Source of the DNA: Oryzias latipes
Taxonomy: Eukaryota > Chordata > Actinopteri > Beloniformes > Adrianichthyidae
Direction of reading: 5' to 3'
Length of the DNA stretch: 64,000 bases
NCBI RefSeq assembly: GCF_002234675.1
Contig: NC_019864.2
Span: 11,797,582 to 11,861,581, forward strand
Shown here: positions 1-11,513 of the stretch, one piece after another
How the letters are laid out: each line of letters starts with the position of its first letter
How positions within the stretch are numbered: the stretch's first letter is position 1
Made by a program: the position numbers and the translations under genes
The notes under the pieces: model-generated
The model's input: the letters and a program-made list of their open reading frames with translations, nothing else
What the model was told of the DNA's origin: nothing
The model's database searches: none

Positions 1-559
1 AACGTTTAGCATGGCGAAATCTGCTATAGCTGTTGATACGGCTCCAACTGTCATCGAACAGCAAATCACCAGAAAGGCTGCAGGAGACTATCTTCTAAAT
101 GTGCTTTATTACTGTCATGATTATTATTAAGGGCCTGCTTGCTCATATTTTTTTTTTTAAATCTGTGCGGTCAGTGCTTTTTTTCTTCGCTGCAAGTTGA
201 GGACCCGAAAGAGACACGTTAGCATTAGGCTAATATATGCTAAAAACATTAGCCGTGAAGATGCTTAAAACTCCCTGCGGGCAATGCAGCAATGAGCATG
301 TTGGATGTAAATGTGTGGGAATTACATCAGCCTTTATTTTGTTCTGGACACTACTGGAAACACAAATTCATATGATGGTTTCTCAGATCGTAGCAGCACT
401 TCCGCCTTCGCCCTCTCCTCTGCCTCTTAGGAGCCGAACACACGGATATAGCACTGACGTCATCACCCCGCCTCCCCGCTGGAAATGCTAAGTCGAATTG
501 AACAATGTGACACTATTCGTAGGGTGGATGTTAAAAAAAAAATGCCATCCCCTCTTTGC
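1..559. other. Unassigned AT-rich sequence
   Basis: I see no supported gene here. An 84-codon open frame at 237-491 has no recognisable domain and no splice context that would make it an exon. The stretch is best treated as intronic or intergenic DNA left of the repeats, probably inside the long srpk2 intron. Confidence 0.5.
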
Positions 560-946
560 ATTTTCGTTTTAATTATGACACAGAATAAGCGGTTTTTAAA
601 TAGAAATGAAAAAGCATTTTGAAGTATTGAGTTTTCATTTTAATTTTGAGTCATTTGATGCAGTTATATTTTCAAAATTAAAAAGCATTTCTGTTAATCC
701 ATTTTAATTGTTAGACAATGTTAGACATGTTAGACATTTCTAAATGAATTTTGCTACACATTTACCAGAGAACTTTTTGAAAATGAAATGTCAAATACCA
801 TTTTCATTATCATTTTAATTAAATGACAGAATAAGCAGTGTTGAAGAAGAAAATGAAAAAGCATTTTAGCAGATTGCTTTTTCATTTTAATTTTGAGTCA
901 AAAAATGCAGCTTCATTTTGAAAATGAAAAAGCATTTCTGGTTTTG
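560..946. repeat. Diverged direct repeat, about 246-nt period, A/T-rich
   Basis: Two blocks (about 560-700 and 806-946) share the same order of short motifs: ACAGAATAAGC, then AATGAAAAAGCATTTT, then CATTTTAATTTTGAGTCA, then AAAAGCATTTCTG. Matching motifs are offset by 246-247 nt. Spacing is preserved, so this is an old tandem duplication or two subrepeats of one element rather than chance AT-rich similarity. No terminal inverted repeat was recognised. Confidence 0.6.
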
Positions 947-959
947 ACTTTTATTTTTA

Positions 960-2013
960 ATTATGCTACTGAGTCGCTTCCATACACATCTCAGAGCACC
1001 AAAGAAAATACCCCTAGTAGAACAGCTAACCTCATTCAAGATCCTACATTATGACTCAGCCGATAAACGTAACTTATTGTCACCAAGGTAACAGGTATTT
1101 CTTAGCAACAAAAGCATTGTCCTCTCCTCTTAGTGCTAAGGCGTAGGTTTGTGGCTGCGGCTGTCCTTCAGTTCTGCTTCCCCGTTCCAACAGTGGTGAC
1201 TCTACCGCCGATTGATTTATTGTTCATCTCTCCCTCTCTCCATCTTGGCCTGTATCAGCAAGACAGCTGACTCATTCTCTCCTCTCCTCCAGAGAATCCG
1301 TCTGTGTGCAAAACTTGGATGTCACAGCTATTTGCAGAGCGCAGCTGACGTCACTGGGCTGCACAGCCCCCACATGCCAGTCTGTGGCTGCAACGTATGG
1401 CTGGACCGGATGTGCTTTCTAACAGCCAACCACCAAACACACTGTTCTTTGAATCACTGTGCAACTGGCTTCTATGCTAATGCTGAACCTCGGCAGTGGC
1501 TTAGGATGTTTTAACCACCACTCAAAACCAAAATCCCCATCAGCTGCAGGGCACTTCACACTGATAAAACATGACAAGACAGGTTTAAGCAAAAGGTTCA
1601 GAATGAAGTTATTTTTATGGTGTTTTGGTGTTGTGCATTTGTGCTTATGCATGATTTTAAGAACTAGTTCAGACTCTTTAGAAAGAAAAAAATGAACTTA
1701 AACTGTGACTTTGTAAGACAGACAGACTAATTTTACTTTGTTTTGCATTGAGAAATCCTGCTGTACAATGCAATGCAAATACTGAAAATAATGCAAAGCT
1801 ACACACACACAAAATAAGACAACAGCAAATAAATAAAGGCTGCACTGACATCTGAGATTTTAAAGGTGGAACTTGGGTTTAGAATAATATTTTTTGCTGT
1901 ATAACAGTGACACTGCTCTATTTTGCCAGGGAACCAAACCATTGACTGTATACGAGATATGGACTGAGTGACCCCTCCCCGCTGGCATTCCAAACAGGAA
2001 GTACCTTCGGGCT
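960..2013. other. Unassigned sequence
   Basis: No gene is supported. Small open frames at 1212-1695 overlap each other on both strands and lack domains. The end of the block, before the (TA)n tract, looks like an old interspersed repeat but I could not place it in a family. Confidence 0.4.
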
Positions 2014-2029
2014 CCATATATATATATAT

Positions 2030-3217
2030 TAGGGTTGGGCGATGTCCCTTAAATTGGCCGTTGACGATGTTTGCTGTTAACCATCGGTATCGACGATGAC
2101 ATCGTCGGGGGTGGGGGGGGGGGGGGGGGGGGGATTTTTACATTTTTCGTTCTTATATAACTGCTATTCGTTTTTTTGCTTTTATCATTTTATTTCCCAA
2201 CTAATGACTAATCCGCGATGATCCAGTATAAACTGAGGGAAGTGACTTTAACAAAAAAAGTAACAAACAAAATATAAAAGAAGTAGTCCGCTCCCGCACT
2301 TAACTAGTGAAGTGGACCGCCGGAGTGCGGACTTACAGCTTTGTGTTTGAGGGGAAGGGGGGGGGCGTGCTTTGTTACATGAGCGGTATGTGTGGGAGAT
2401 TTAAGACTGCGATCCGTCCCGCAGCTCTGGGGGGTACAAGCAACCGAACTCAGAACCGGGTCTAAAAGTGTGTGTCAGAGCACAGCTCGGATCGTCAGCA
2501 CACACAGCGGTTTGAGCTTCAAATCAGAAATGTCGCTCAGTCCTTAGAAAACATTCAAACAATCACGCGGATTTGTGTTTCCAGTCGTGTCCCGACTAAA
2601 TAAAGGCTGATGTTATTCTTACATGTTTACGTGCAGCCAGCAAGCAGCACCACCCAAAGCTAATGTTGTTAGCCCGTGTTGTTAGCATACTGCTAATCCT
2701 GGCTTCGTTCAGAAAAAGCACTGACCACACGGATTAAAATTCAAATGATGAGCGAATAGGTGTTTCATAATAACCGTAACATTATTAAAGGCACGTTTAG
2801 AAGATCGTCTCGTATATTACCGAGCTGACATGTCAATGTATATAGCCGCTCTGCGCTGTTTAACATCGTTTTGTATTGAATTGTTACATTCAATAAAGTT
2901 TGGGGAAAAAAAGCCGCTCGGCGGAATTTATATCCTTCCGGTTTTCAAACCCTACTGCGCATGTGCGAATGATTTATTCCGACGGAAAGTGTGACCTTAG
3001 TGAACGTTTTTATATTCTGAAAACATTTTTCTGGGCCCATGTACACGGTTGGATTCTAATCCGACCATTGATCCCATCAAGATATTTTGCACATGTAACC
3101 GCAGCTTATGGTGTCGACGCGCAACGTGGCGGGGGCGTGGCATCACGATGGTGGTCTCTCCATCGGGATGTCAGTCACCCATCACGATTGACGATGATAT
3201 CGTCCATCGGCACAACC

Positions 3218-3220
<3 letters not shown>
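2030..3220. mobile_element. Non-autonomous hAT-like DNA transposon, 1.19 kb
   Basis: The element begins TAGGGTTGGGC and ends GCACAACCCTA, an 11-bp imperfect terminal inverted repeat. Both sides are flanked by ATATATAT, an 8-bp duplication as expected for hAT, although the (TA)n target makes this flank less informative than usual. Related 'cgatgatatcg' and 'catcg' motifs recur just inside both ends. The interior contains a long G run (about 2107-2133) and no transposase frame. It also contains a TGCGCATGTGCGA NRF1-like motif near 2956. Confidence 0.65.
2107..2133. repeat. Poly-G tract
   Basis: A near-pure run of G, more than 20 bases, inside the hAT-like element. It could form a G-quadruplex or be length-variable in the assembly. 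Confidence 0.9.

Positions 3221-3300
<80 letters not shown>
3221..3300. repeat. (TA)n microsatellite, left arm
   Basis: About 80 bp of almost pure TA dinucleotide lies between the hAT-like element and the R4-like LINE fragment. The open frames through it, repeated Ile-Tyr, are artefacts. Confidence 0.95.
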
Positions 3301-3302
<2 letters not shown>

Positions 3303-3640
3303 GCAGGTAACGACACACCAACCTGTGCACATCCTGGATTGATTACCAGAAAGCCTATGACTCAATGCCACAGACGTGGATCACTAAATTCTTGGAGCTG
3401 TACAAAATCAACAGGACTCTAAGAGCCTTCATAGGAAACTCAATGAAGCTGTGGAAAACCACCCTTGAAGCCAATGGAAAGCCACTTGCACAAGTGTCCA
3501 TCAAATGTGGGATATACCAAGGTGATGCTCTGTCCCCACTGCTCTTCTGCATAGGTCTGAACCCCCTCAGCCAAATAATCAACAAGACTTGCTATGGATA
3601 CCGACTCAGAAATGGGGCCAACATCAGTCACCTCCTCTCA
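3301..3640 (+). pseudogene. R4/Dong-like LINE fragment, reverse-transcriptase part (left of L2 insertion)
   Basis: The translated block reads WIDYQKAYDSMP, TLRAFIGNSM, CGIYQGDALSPLLFC, GYRLRNGANISHLL: reverse-transcriptase motifs of an R2/R4-type LINE. It is about 90% identical by eye to the minus-strand copy at 37.4-39.2 kb. The homologous block starts just after the (TA)n at 'GCAGGT' and stops at the L2 insertion within the codons that precede the catalytic YMDD. The remainder resumes at about 6618. Both outer ends abut (TA)n, so neither a true 5' nor 3' end is present. Confidence 0.75.
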
Positions 3641-6617
3641 TTATAAACATTTAACTGCAATGTTGTGGTTCTCTTGCCTCCAGAATTCTTTTATTTTGTA
3701 CCGTGCGTCCATCTCTAACAAAACTTTTTATCTGAATGACTCCTTCACATCGGAGCAGTTGGACTTCCTTTGCCTGACGGAGACATGGCAGCGGGAGACG
3801 GACCACATCCATCTCAACGAACTGTGCCCCCCGGACTGCTCCGTGCTCTGCACCCCCCGCTCATCAAGAAGGGGTGGGAGTGGACTGGCTATCGTCTACC
3901 AGGATGTCTCCACATGCTCAAAGCATAGGTCGGATTCTTTCAGCTCATTCGAACTGCAGATTAGCAAGGTTGGATCTGACTCTCCATTTTATTGCATTTT
4001 AATTTACCGACCTCCTGGCCCTGCACGGGTATTTTTAGAGGAGTTTGCTGAGTTTTTATCAGATATTATCAATTTTAACTCTGTACTCATAATGGGTGAT
4101 TTCAATATCCACATTGATGACTCTTCCTGTGTCTCTGCTTCAGAATTATTATTTATAACTGAGTCTTTTAATTTGATTCAACATGTTTCTGTCCCCACCC
4201 ATGACAAAGGACACACTCTGGACCTAGTCTTTTCCCTAGGTCTAGATATTAGGGAGCTTAGTGTTAAAGACAGTCATATCAGTGATCACTGCTAGATTTT
4301 CTTCAGTGTGATTTGCCTCCGCCCATCTTCACCCACACCTGTTAGAATGCAGCGACTCATTTTAGGTCAGAATGTATCGGATAGATTTACAGATCTGTTT
4401 GATACAAACTCTTTTAATCATTTTAATGATGTAGATTCTTTTATGCATTCTTTTAACAATCACTGTGAAACTATTTTAAACACAATTGCTCCTGTCAGAC
4501 AGAGTGTTTCTTCCAACAAGTCATTTCCTTGGATAAATCCTGACATTCATTCCTTCAAAAGACTATGCCGTAAAATAGAAAGTCTTTGGAAAACAACAAA
4601 ACTGGAGGTGCACAGGCTGTCTCTTAAAGAACTGATCTCCACCCTAAATGACATGATAAAACAAGCTAGGTCAACATTTTTCACAAACTTATTTCAATGA
4701 ACAAAAGAAACCCCAAAACTCTTTTTAACACCATAAATACTCTTACATCACCCTCTTCCTCTCAACTCCCCAATCTGATTGTAGAACTTTTCTTCAGACC
4801 CTCTTGGCTAGGATTTCAGATGTTGGACATAACATCCCTCCTTTAGCCAAAACTCGGCCACCACCATCCCCTCAATTCTCACAGACTTGGTCTAATTTTT
4901 CTCCAGTCACAGTGGAGGACATCCATTCTCTGCTCAATAAGATCAAGCCCTCATCTTGCCCTCTTGATATAATTCCAACTCACATTTTTCTCAAAGTGTT
5001 TGAGTGAATTGGTGCTGCCATGGTTGACCTTATAAATCTCTCCTTAATGTCTGGATCGGTTCCTTCCTTTTTGAAGCACGCTATGATAAATCTTGTGCTT
5101 AAAAAACCCAACTTGGACCACTCTGATCAAAATAATTTCCATCCCATTTCAAAACTTCAGTTTATTGCCAAGATCTTGGAGAAGGTTGTAGCGGGGCAAC
5201 TAAGGTCATTCTTAGAACACAACAATATTTGTGACGTTTTCCAATCTGGCTTTAAAAAGAACCACTCAACTGAAACAGCTCTTTTAAAAGTTTCCAACGA
5301 TGTGCTCATGGCAGCAGATTCTGGTCAATACACTGTTCTCATTCATTTAGACCTAAAATCCCCATTTGATACTGTAAACCATGAAATCATGCTCGAACGT
5401 CTTCATAACGACTACGGTTTATCTGGTTCCGTCGTAAGCTGGTTTGTCTCCTATTTCAGTGGTAGATCTTATAAGGTCTGTGTTGACTCTCTATCTTCAG
5501 AAGCAAAAGTCCTGTCTTGTGGCGTTCCCCAAGGTTCTGTATTGGGACCCATTCTATTCACTCTCTACATGATTCCCCTTGGGAGACTCATTAGCAAATT
5601 TTCTAATATTTCTTATCATCTTTACGCTGATGACATTCAACTTTATTGCTCCTTTGGAAAAAATGATTACACAAATCTATCGTATCTACTAGACTACTTG
5701 GCCATCATTAGAGTTTGGTTAAATGACAACCATTTACTCCTGAACCCTAATAAGACAGGGACAATAATTTTTGCTCCTGATGACAAAATTCCCTCCATCA
5801 AAAGACACCTTGGTTCACTGAGCTCTGCTGTTCAGCCCAGTCTCAGGAATCTTGGTGTCTGGTTTGACAAAGCTATGTCTCTAGACTCTCATTCGAAGCT
5901 CTTGGTCAAAAACTGTTTTTACCACCTGAGGAATGTGGCTAAACTGAAGACAATGTTAACCCGATCTGACCTTGAGCTGATCATCCATGCTTTTATCTCC
6001 TCTCGTTTAGACTACTGTAATTCTCTTTTTACTTGTTTAAAAAAGAGTCTCTGGAACGTCTCCAACTGGTCCAGAACTCTGCTGCAAGGCTTTTAACTGG
6101 AACCAATAGGCGCACTCGTGCCACCCCTCTGCTTTTATCTCTACATTGGCTTCCTGTTAAATTTAGAATAGATTTTAAAATTTTGATTTTAGTTTTTAGA
6201 GCCTTGCACGGACAAACCCCGATCTATATTTCTGACCTTTTAACTCCCTACACTCCAGCACGTTCCTTGAGGTCCACTGATAAAAATCTTTTATGTGTTC
6301 CAAAAACTCGTTTTAAAACTAGGGGAGACTTTGCCTTTCAGGCAGTCGCTCCCCGACTTTGGAACGACCTCCCCCTGTCTCTGCGCCAGATTGACTCAGT
6401 CGAGTGTTTTGAAGCTCAAGTTAAGACGTTTTTATTTAGGAGAGCTTTTAGTTGACTTTTACTTGTGTTCACTTTTGTATGTTTGTTTGTTTACTTACAT
6501 GCCTGTGTGCGTTTATTGGGTCTCGCTACTGATTTTATATTGCTCTAACATTGTGAAGCACTTTGTGAGTCGCTCTCTGGGAAAAGTGCTATATAAATAA
6601 AGATTTACTTACTTACT
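3641..6617 (+). mobile_element. 5'-truncated, degenerate L2-clade LINE inserted into the R4-like fragment
   Basis: Broken frames carry, in order, the apurinic-like endonuclease ([10 protein letters not shown] about 3750; IMGDFNIHID about 4090; SDHC near 4290), a disrupted middle region (4308-5007), reverse transcriptase ([17 protein letters not shown] about 5240; [11 protein letters not shown] about 5520; YADDIQLY about 5620) and the conserved L2 C-terminal block (NSAARLLTG to LFRRAFS, about 6075-6455). There is no ORF1. The 3' end is L2-like: AAGTGCTATATAAATAAAG followed by an (ACTT)n tail. The host sequence resumes with 'CTCTACATGGATGAC', giving an apparent short CTCT target duplication. 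Several frameshifts and stops make it inactive. Confidence 0.85.
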
Positions 6618-7099
6618 TACTCTACATGGATGACATCAAACTATATGCTAAGAGCGAGCGTGACATTGACTCCCTGATCCACACCCCCAGATCTACAGTA
6701 CTGACATTGGGATGTCATTCAGGCTCGAGAAATGCAGCCGGATGGTGACAAAGAGAGGCAAGGTAGTCCACACAGGAGGGGTCTCACTCCCAGAAGGAAC
6801 AATAGCAGACATTGAGGACAGTTACAAGTAACTTGGAATTCCGCAGGCAATTGGCAACCTGGAGCAGGGAACAAGGAAAGCAACAGCTAAATACCTCCAA
6901 TGAGTGAGGCAAGTTCTGAGGAAGCCAGCTCAATGGCAAGAATAAGACCTGTGCAATAAACAGCTACGCACTGCCAGTTATCAGATACTCTGCAGGAAAA
7001 ATAAGATGGCCAAAGGAAGAGATACAGACCACAGATGTTAAAACACGAAAGCTCCTCACCATGCATGGAGGGTTCCATCCCAAATCCAGCACCCTGAGA

Positions 7100-7102
<3 letters not shown>
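6618..7102 (+). pseudogene. R4/Dong-like LINE fragment, continuation after the L2 insertion
   Basis: The sequence starts with the interrupted YMDDIKLY catalytic motif, then the blocks DSLIHT, CSRMVTKRGKVVHTGG and [15 protein letters not shown], matching the minus-strand copy at 38.28-38.77 kb. In-frame stops are present (for example the codon after SYK near 6830). Homology ends abruptly at 'CTGAGACTGTA', where (TA)n begins, so the C-terminal zinc finger and restriction-like endonuclease are missing. Confidence 0.75.
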
Positions 7103-7191
<89 letters not shown>

Positions 7192-7216
7192 TGTGTATAT
7201 ATATATATATACACAG
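7103..7216. repeat. (TA)n microsatellite, right arm, ending in a 26-bp perfect palindrome
   Basis: About 88 bp of TA dinucleotide is followed at 7191-7216 by a perfect inverted repeat with CTGTGTA arms around a TA core. Such AT palindromes can extrude cruciforms and are unstable. Confidence 0.9.
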
Positions 7217-8209
7217 TATATAGTATATATGTATGTATGCTACCCTTTTTTACACTTACCCTTACCTTTTATGATATTTTTACTGTGGTGTAAGTTATCC
7301 AAGGTGTAAACTGACCAATCAGACGCCTCAATAAACGTATTTGGTCTTAAAAAGTTCGAAAAGTTTGAATGACAGCGTACTCACTTTCAGCGGAAGGGGT
7401 GTGGACTTCTAACAAGCTCACTCCTGATTGGCGAGAATGATTTCCATAAGGATGTTGACTCAGACCAACTCAGACCAATCAATCTTTACAGAGGATTTCT
7501 AGTTCCAATATGGCAGCATCCATATCACGAAAAAATTTCAGCTGAATTGTTTTCAGTTGGTTGGAGCTGGAGGTAAGCCATTTTATATTGGTGATGTCAT
7601 ATTCAGACCAGCTCTGATACACACTCAATTAACTGAACTGAAACTCAAAAGACGTAGATACAAGTGCTGAGACCACTTGAATAAAACCTCCCAAAGCATT
7701 CATTTCAACTTTGATTTTTGAAGCCACAACAACAACAAACCACATATCTGCAAAATGAAGCACAGAGGGAGGTCTCTCTGCACAGAAACATGTCCCTCTA
7801 TTTCATTCAGAGTTCATAAAGTGACACAAACAAGTTACAAAACCATGTATTGCACACCTGCCCACATCTGCAAAATTATGTGCAAAGGCATAAAAATCTG
7901 CACAACTTAAGCAGTCAAGTTGAATTAAAAGCCTTTTATTTCTGTTTTCTAGTTGTGACATGAACTGTAATATATTCTTACTATAGTGCAAAAACTTAAT
8001 TTAACATTATTAGTTTTCAGAGCAAGACTCGAAATGATTTCTGTTCATCCCCGTCAATCATAGACAATGGAAGCAGTTATGCAAGGCCTAAATTTATGAC
8101 TGTGCCTCTGCTGTACAATAATCATGCCATAAAATAAGTTCCCATTGCAAAGAGGAGAACACGCAGCAGGATTTTTACCTGACTCACACAATGACAGAGA
8201 ATTTCACCA
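7217..8209. other. Unassigned sequence
   Basis: No gene or recognisable repeat family was found. There are only short frames without domains. Confidence 0.4.
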
Positions 8210-8457
8210 TAATAATAATAATAATAATAAATTTTATTTCAAGCGCCTTTCAGGTCACCCAAGGTCGCTGTACAAGGTTAAAATAAGAAAAACAGAATAA
8301 AACGTCAATAAGAAATTATCGGAGTAAAACATGAGTAAACATAAAGACATAGTAAAAAAAAAAAATAAATAAAAAAAACATTGAAGATAGATACATAAAA
8401 AATTATAGGATAGAAAAACAGACAAACAGACAAATGAGGTTGCGTTAACTGAATGGA

Positions 8458-11400
8458 TTAACTGTATGATTGTTTGAAGAGATGGGTCTTGAGTTTGGAT
8501 TTGAATAGTGGCAGTGTGTCGGTGTTCCGTAAATCTGGAGGAAGAGAATTCCATAGCTGAGGGGCAGAGCGACTGAAAGCTCTGCCCCCCATGGTGGCAA
8601 GACGGGCAGGTGGGACATGGAGTTGGAGAGAGGAAGTGGAACGGAGAGATTGGGAGGGAATGGAAATGTGAAGAAGATCAGAAATGTAGGGTGGAGCCAG
8701 GTTATGGAGTGCTTTGAAGGTGATGAGGAGAATCTTGAAACTAACCCTTTGTTTTATGGGAAGCCAGAGTAAGTTTTGGAGAACTGGTGTGATGTGGTGG
8801 GATAACGGGGTCCTGGTGATGATGCGGGCTGCAGAATTTTGGAGAAGCTGCAATTTTTTGAGTGTTTTATTGGGCAAACCAAACAGGAGGGAATTACAGT
8901 AATCGATCCGAGAAGTGACAAGACTATGAACAAGTACAGCAGTTGTATGAGGTGTGAGAGAAGGGCGGAGACGAGATATATTGCGAAGATGAAAGTAAGC
9001 AGAACGGGTGATGTTATTAATATGAGATTGGAACGAAAGTGAGCTGTCGAGGATGACACCCAGACTCTTTACCGGGGGGAGGGAAGAACAGAGAAGTCAT
9101 TGACAGAGATGGAGAAGCTATTGGATTTGGAAATAGTGGATGGAGTGCCTACAAGGAGGACTTCAGTTTTGGAACTGTTGAGTTGCAGAAAATTTGAAGA
9201 GAACCAGGAATGGATTTCTTGCAGACAGAGGGTAAGGGAGGAAGGAGGAAGTGATGAGGAGGGTTTCGTAGAAATGTAGAGCTGGGTGTCGTCCGCATAG
9301 CAATGGAAATTAATGTTGTGTTTATGGAAGAGAGAACCAAGAGGGAGGATGTAAATGATGAAGAGAAGGGGACCTAGGACTGAGCCCTGGGGAATACCAG
9401 CAGACAGTGTGAAGGTGTTTGACATATGAGGTTTAATGTGGATAAATTGACTACGGTCTGATAAGTATGAAGAAAACCAGGACAGAGGGGTGTGAGAAAT
9501 ACCAATAGTTTGAAGTCTGTGAATAAGAATATTGTGGGAAATGGTGTCAAAAGCAGCAGTTAAATCAAGGAGAATTAGAATGGACAGTAAACCGGAGTCC
9601 GAAGCTAAGAGGAGGTCGTTTGTGATTTTTAAAAGAGCTGTTTCTGTACTATGGAGTGGGCGGAAACCAGATTGAAAGTGTTCGTAGATGTTGTTACTGG
9701 AAAGATGAGCACGGAGCTGAAGAGCAACAGTTTTTTCAAGGATTTTGGAAATAAAAGGTAAATTGGAGATTGGGCGAAGATTATTAAAGTTATTTGGGTC
9801 AAGACCAGGTTTTTTCAAAACTGGAGTTATAGAGGCGACTTTTAGAGAATGTGGAACAATACCAGACATGAGAGAGGAGTGAATGATGTTGGTAATTGAT
9901 GGCAGAAGAGAAAGGAGACAGGATTTAACGAGAGATGTAGGAATGGGATCCAGTTGGCAGGTGGAAGGTTTAGAGTTTGTAATAAGGTCAGAAATGGTTT
10001 GTACAGAAGGAAGTGAAAATCTTGAAAAGGTTGTTAGAACCGAGGGAGGAGTGAAGGTGTCCACTCCAGAGACTGCAGCTTGGCTTGTGAGCTGTTGATG
10101 AATTGTAGAGATCTTAGAAACAAAGAAGGACATTAACGCGTTACAAAAGTCAGGTGAGGAGAGATGATTAGGGAGAGAATAAGGGGGTTTTGTTATATTA
10201 GATAGAAGTGAGTAGAGGGTCCTAGAGCTATGTCGGTTTGAGTGAATCAGGCCAGAGTAATAGGAAGTTTTAGCAGAAGCTATAGAATCTTTATAGAGGA
10301 TAATGTGCTTTTTGTACATGTCCTTATGAATTATGAGTCCAGTTTTATTTTGAAGTCTTTCCAGTTGTCTGCCTTTAGCTTTGAGCTGACGTAGTGCAGG
10401 TGTGAACCAAGGTGCAGAGCGGGTGAAGGAAACTGATCTTGTTTTGAGGGGTGCATGAGTATTTAGAAGTGACTGCAAGTCATTGTTATACTGCAAAACT
10501 AGTTCGTCAGGTGTGGCATCAGGATTTACTCTGGGAAGGTTGATGATATCGGCTGAAAAACTAGCATTGTTGATGGCTTGTATCTTACGGAATGATATGA
10601 TGCGTGGACGTTTGAGTTTGGATACTGTGAGCAGGAGATTAAAGGTGATGAGCTTATGGTCAGTGAACGGGAGTGTGTGAGGTTTGCAATCAGAGGGAGT
10701 AAGTCCAGAGCAGCACACTAAGTCTAGCGTGTGTCCTTTGCAGTGAGTGGGAAAGTGAATAAATTGCTGCAATCCAAGGCTATCTAAACAGGATAAGAAG
10801 TCTTTGGCAAGAGGATTATTACAGTTATCCATGTGGAAGTTAAAATCACCAAGAGTAACAATGTTCTGAGATAGTGAAGTGAAATGGGTCAGGAGATGCG
10901 AAAAGTCATTTAGAAAATCCTTGCTGAATTTGGGTGGACGGTAGACTGTAGCAACTATGGTGGGGGCAGGACCAGAAAGAACTAATGCAGTATATTCAAA
11001 TGAGCAGTAAGTAGGAGCAGAGACAGGAAGGACTTTCCAGGACTCACGATAGATCATCAGGACACCACCACCTCGTGCATGTGTGCGCGGCTCACTGGTG
11101 TACACAAATCCAGGTGGAGTTGCCTCATTGAGTGCAGTGAAGTCCCCAGGTTGCTGCCAAGTCTCTGTGAGGCATAGAAAGTCCAGCTTTCGGTCAGCAA
11201 TAATGTCCTGGACCAGCTGGCCTTTATTGGTGAGCGAGCGGATGTTGAGGAGACCAAGGATGACTGTAGTAGAGTTAGTGGAACAGAGAGGAACTGGAGT
11301 GGAGCGGGGGAGAGAGGAGAGCACACTGTGGTCAGCGCCTCTGGCCGGTGCCTCTGGGAGGCAGTGAGTGTTTGTTTTTCTTCCAACATGTCCCTTCACA

Positions 11401-11513
11401 GAAGACCTGACTGTAATAATAGTCCTAATAGGATAAACTGGGGGGGCAGCAGGTCTTGGAACGGAAGCAGTGGTGATGGTTTGTTGGGGGATGTGGGAGG
11501 AAACCAAATCTAG
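8458..11513 (-). pseudogene. L2 LINE ORF2: endonuclease/reverse transcriptase with one frameshift
   Basis: ORF2 follows ORF1 in the same frame after one UGA. Its first ATG codon is at about residue 151, inside the endonuclease domain, so it has no conventional start. Endonuclease (EEP) motifs: LLNIRSL (~86), LTETW (~113), GDFNFHMD (~220), TDHK (~282). Reverse transcriptase: [47 protein letters not shown] and catalytic YADD (~737). The frame stops at 9069 because a C run (6 C at 9074-9079) is one base short. The family sequence resumes in the other frame ([14 protein letters not shown]) and runs without a stop through the C-terminal block ([10 protein letters not shown] to [10 protein letters not shown]) to 8458, for a total of about 1,016 codons. 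The shift could be genuine or a homopolymer sequencing error. Confidence 0.85.

Noticed and set aside
2900..3371. Frames of repeated Ile-Tyr around 3.2 kb
   Set aside because: They are translations of the (TA)n microsatellite on both strands and in several frames; not genes.
7061..7309. 82-codon frame with Ile-Tyr repeats
   Set aside because: It begins in the R4-like fragment and runs through (TA)n; an artefact.
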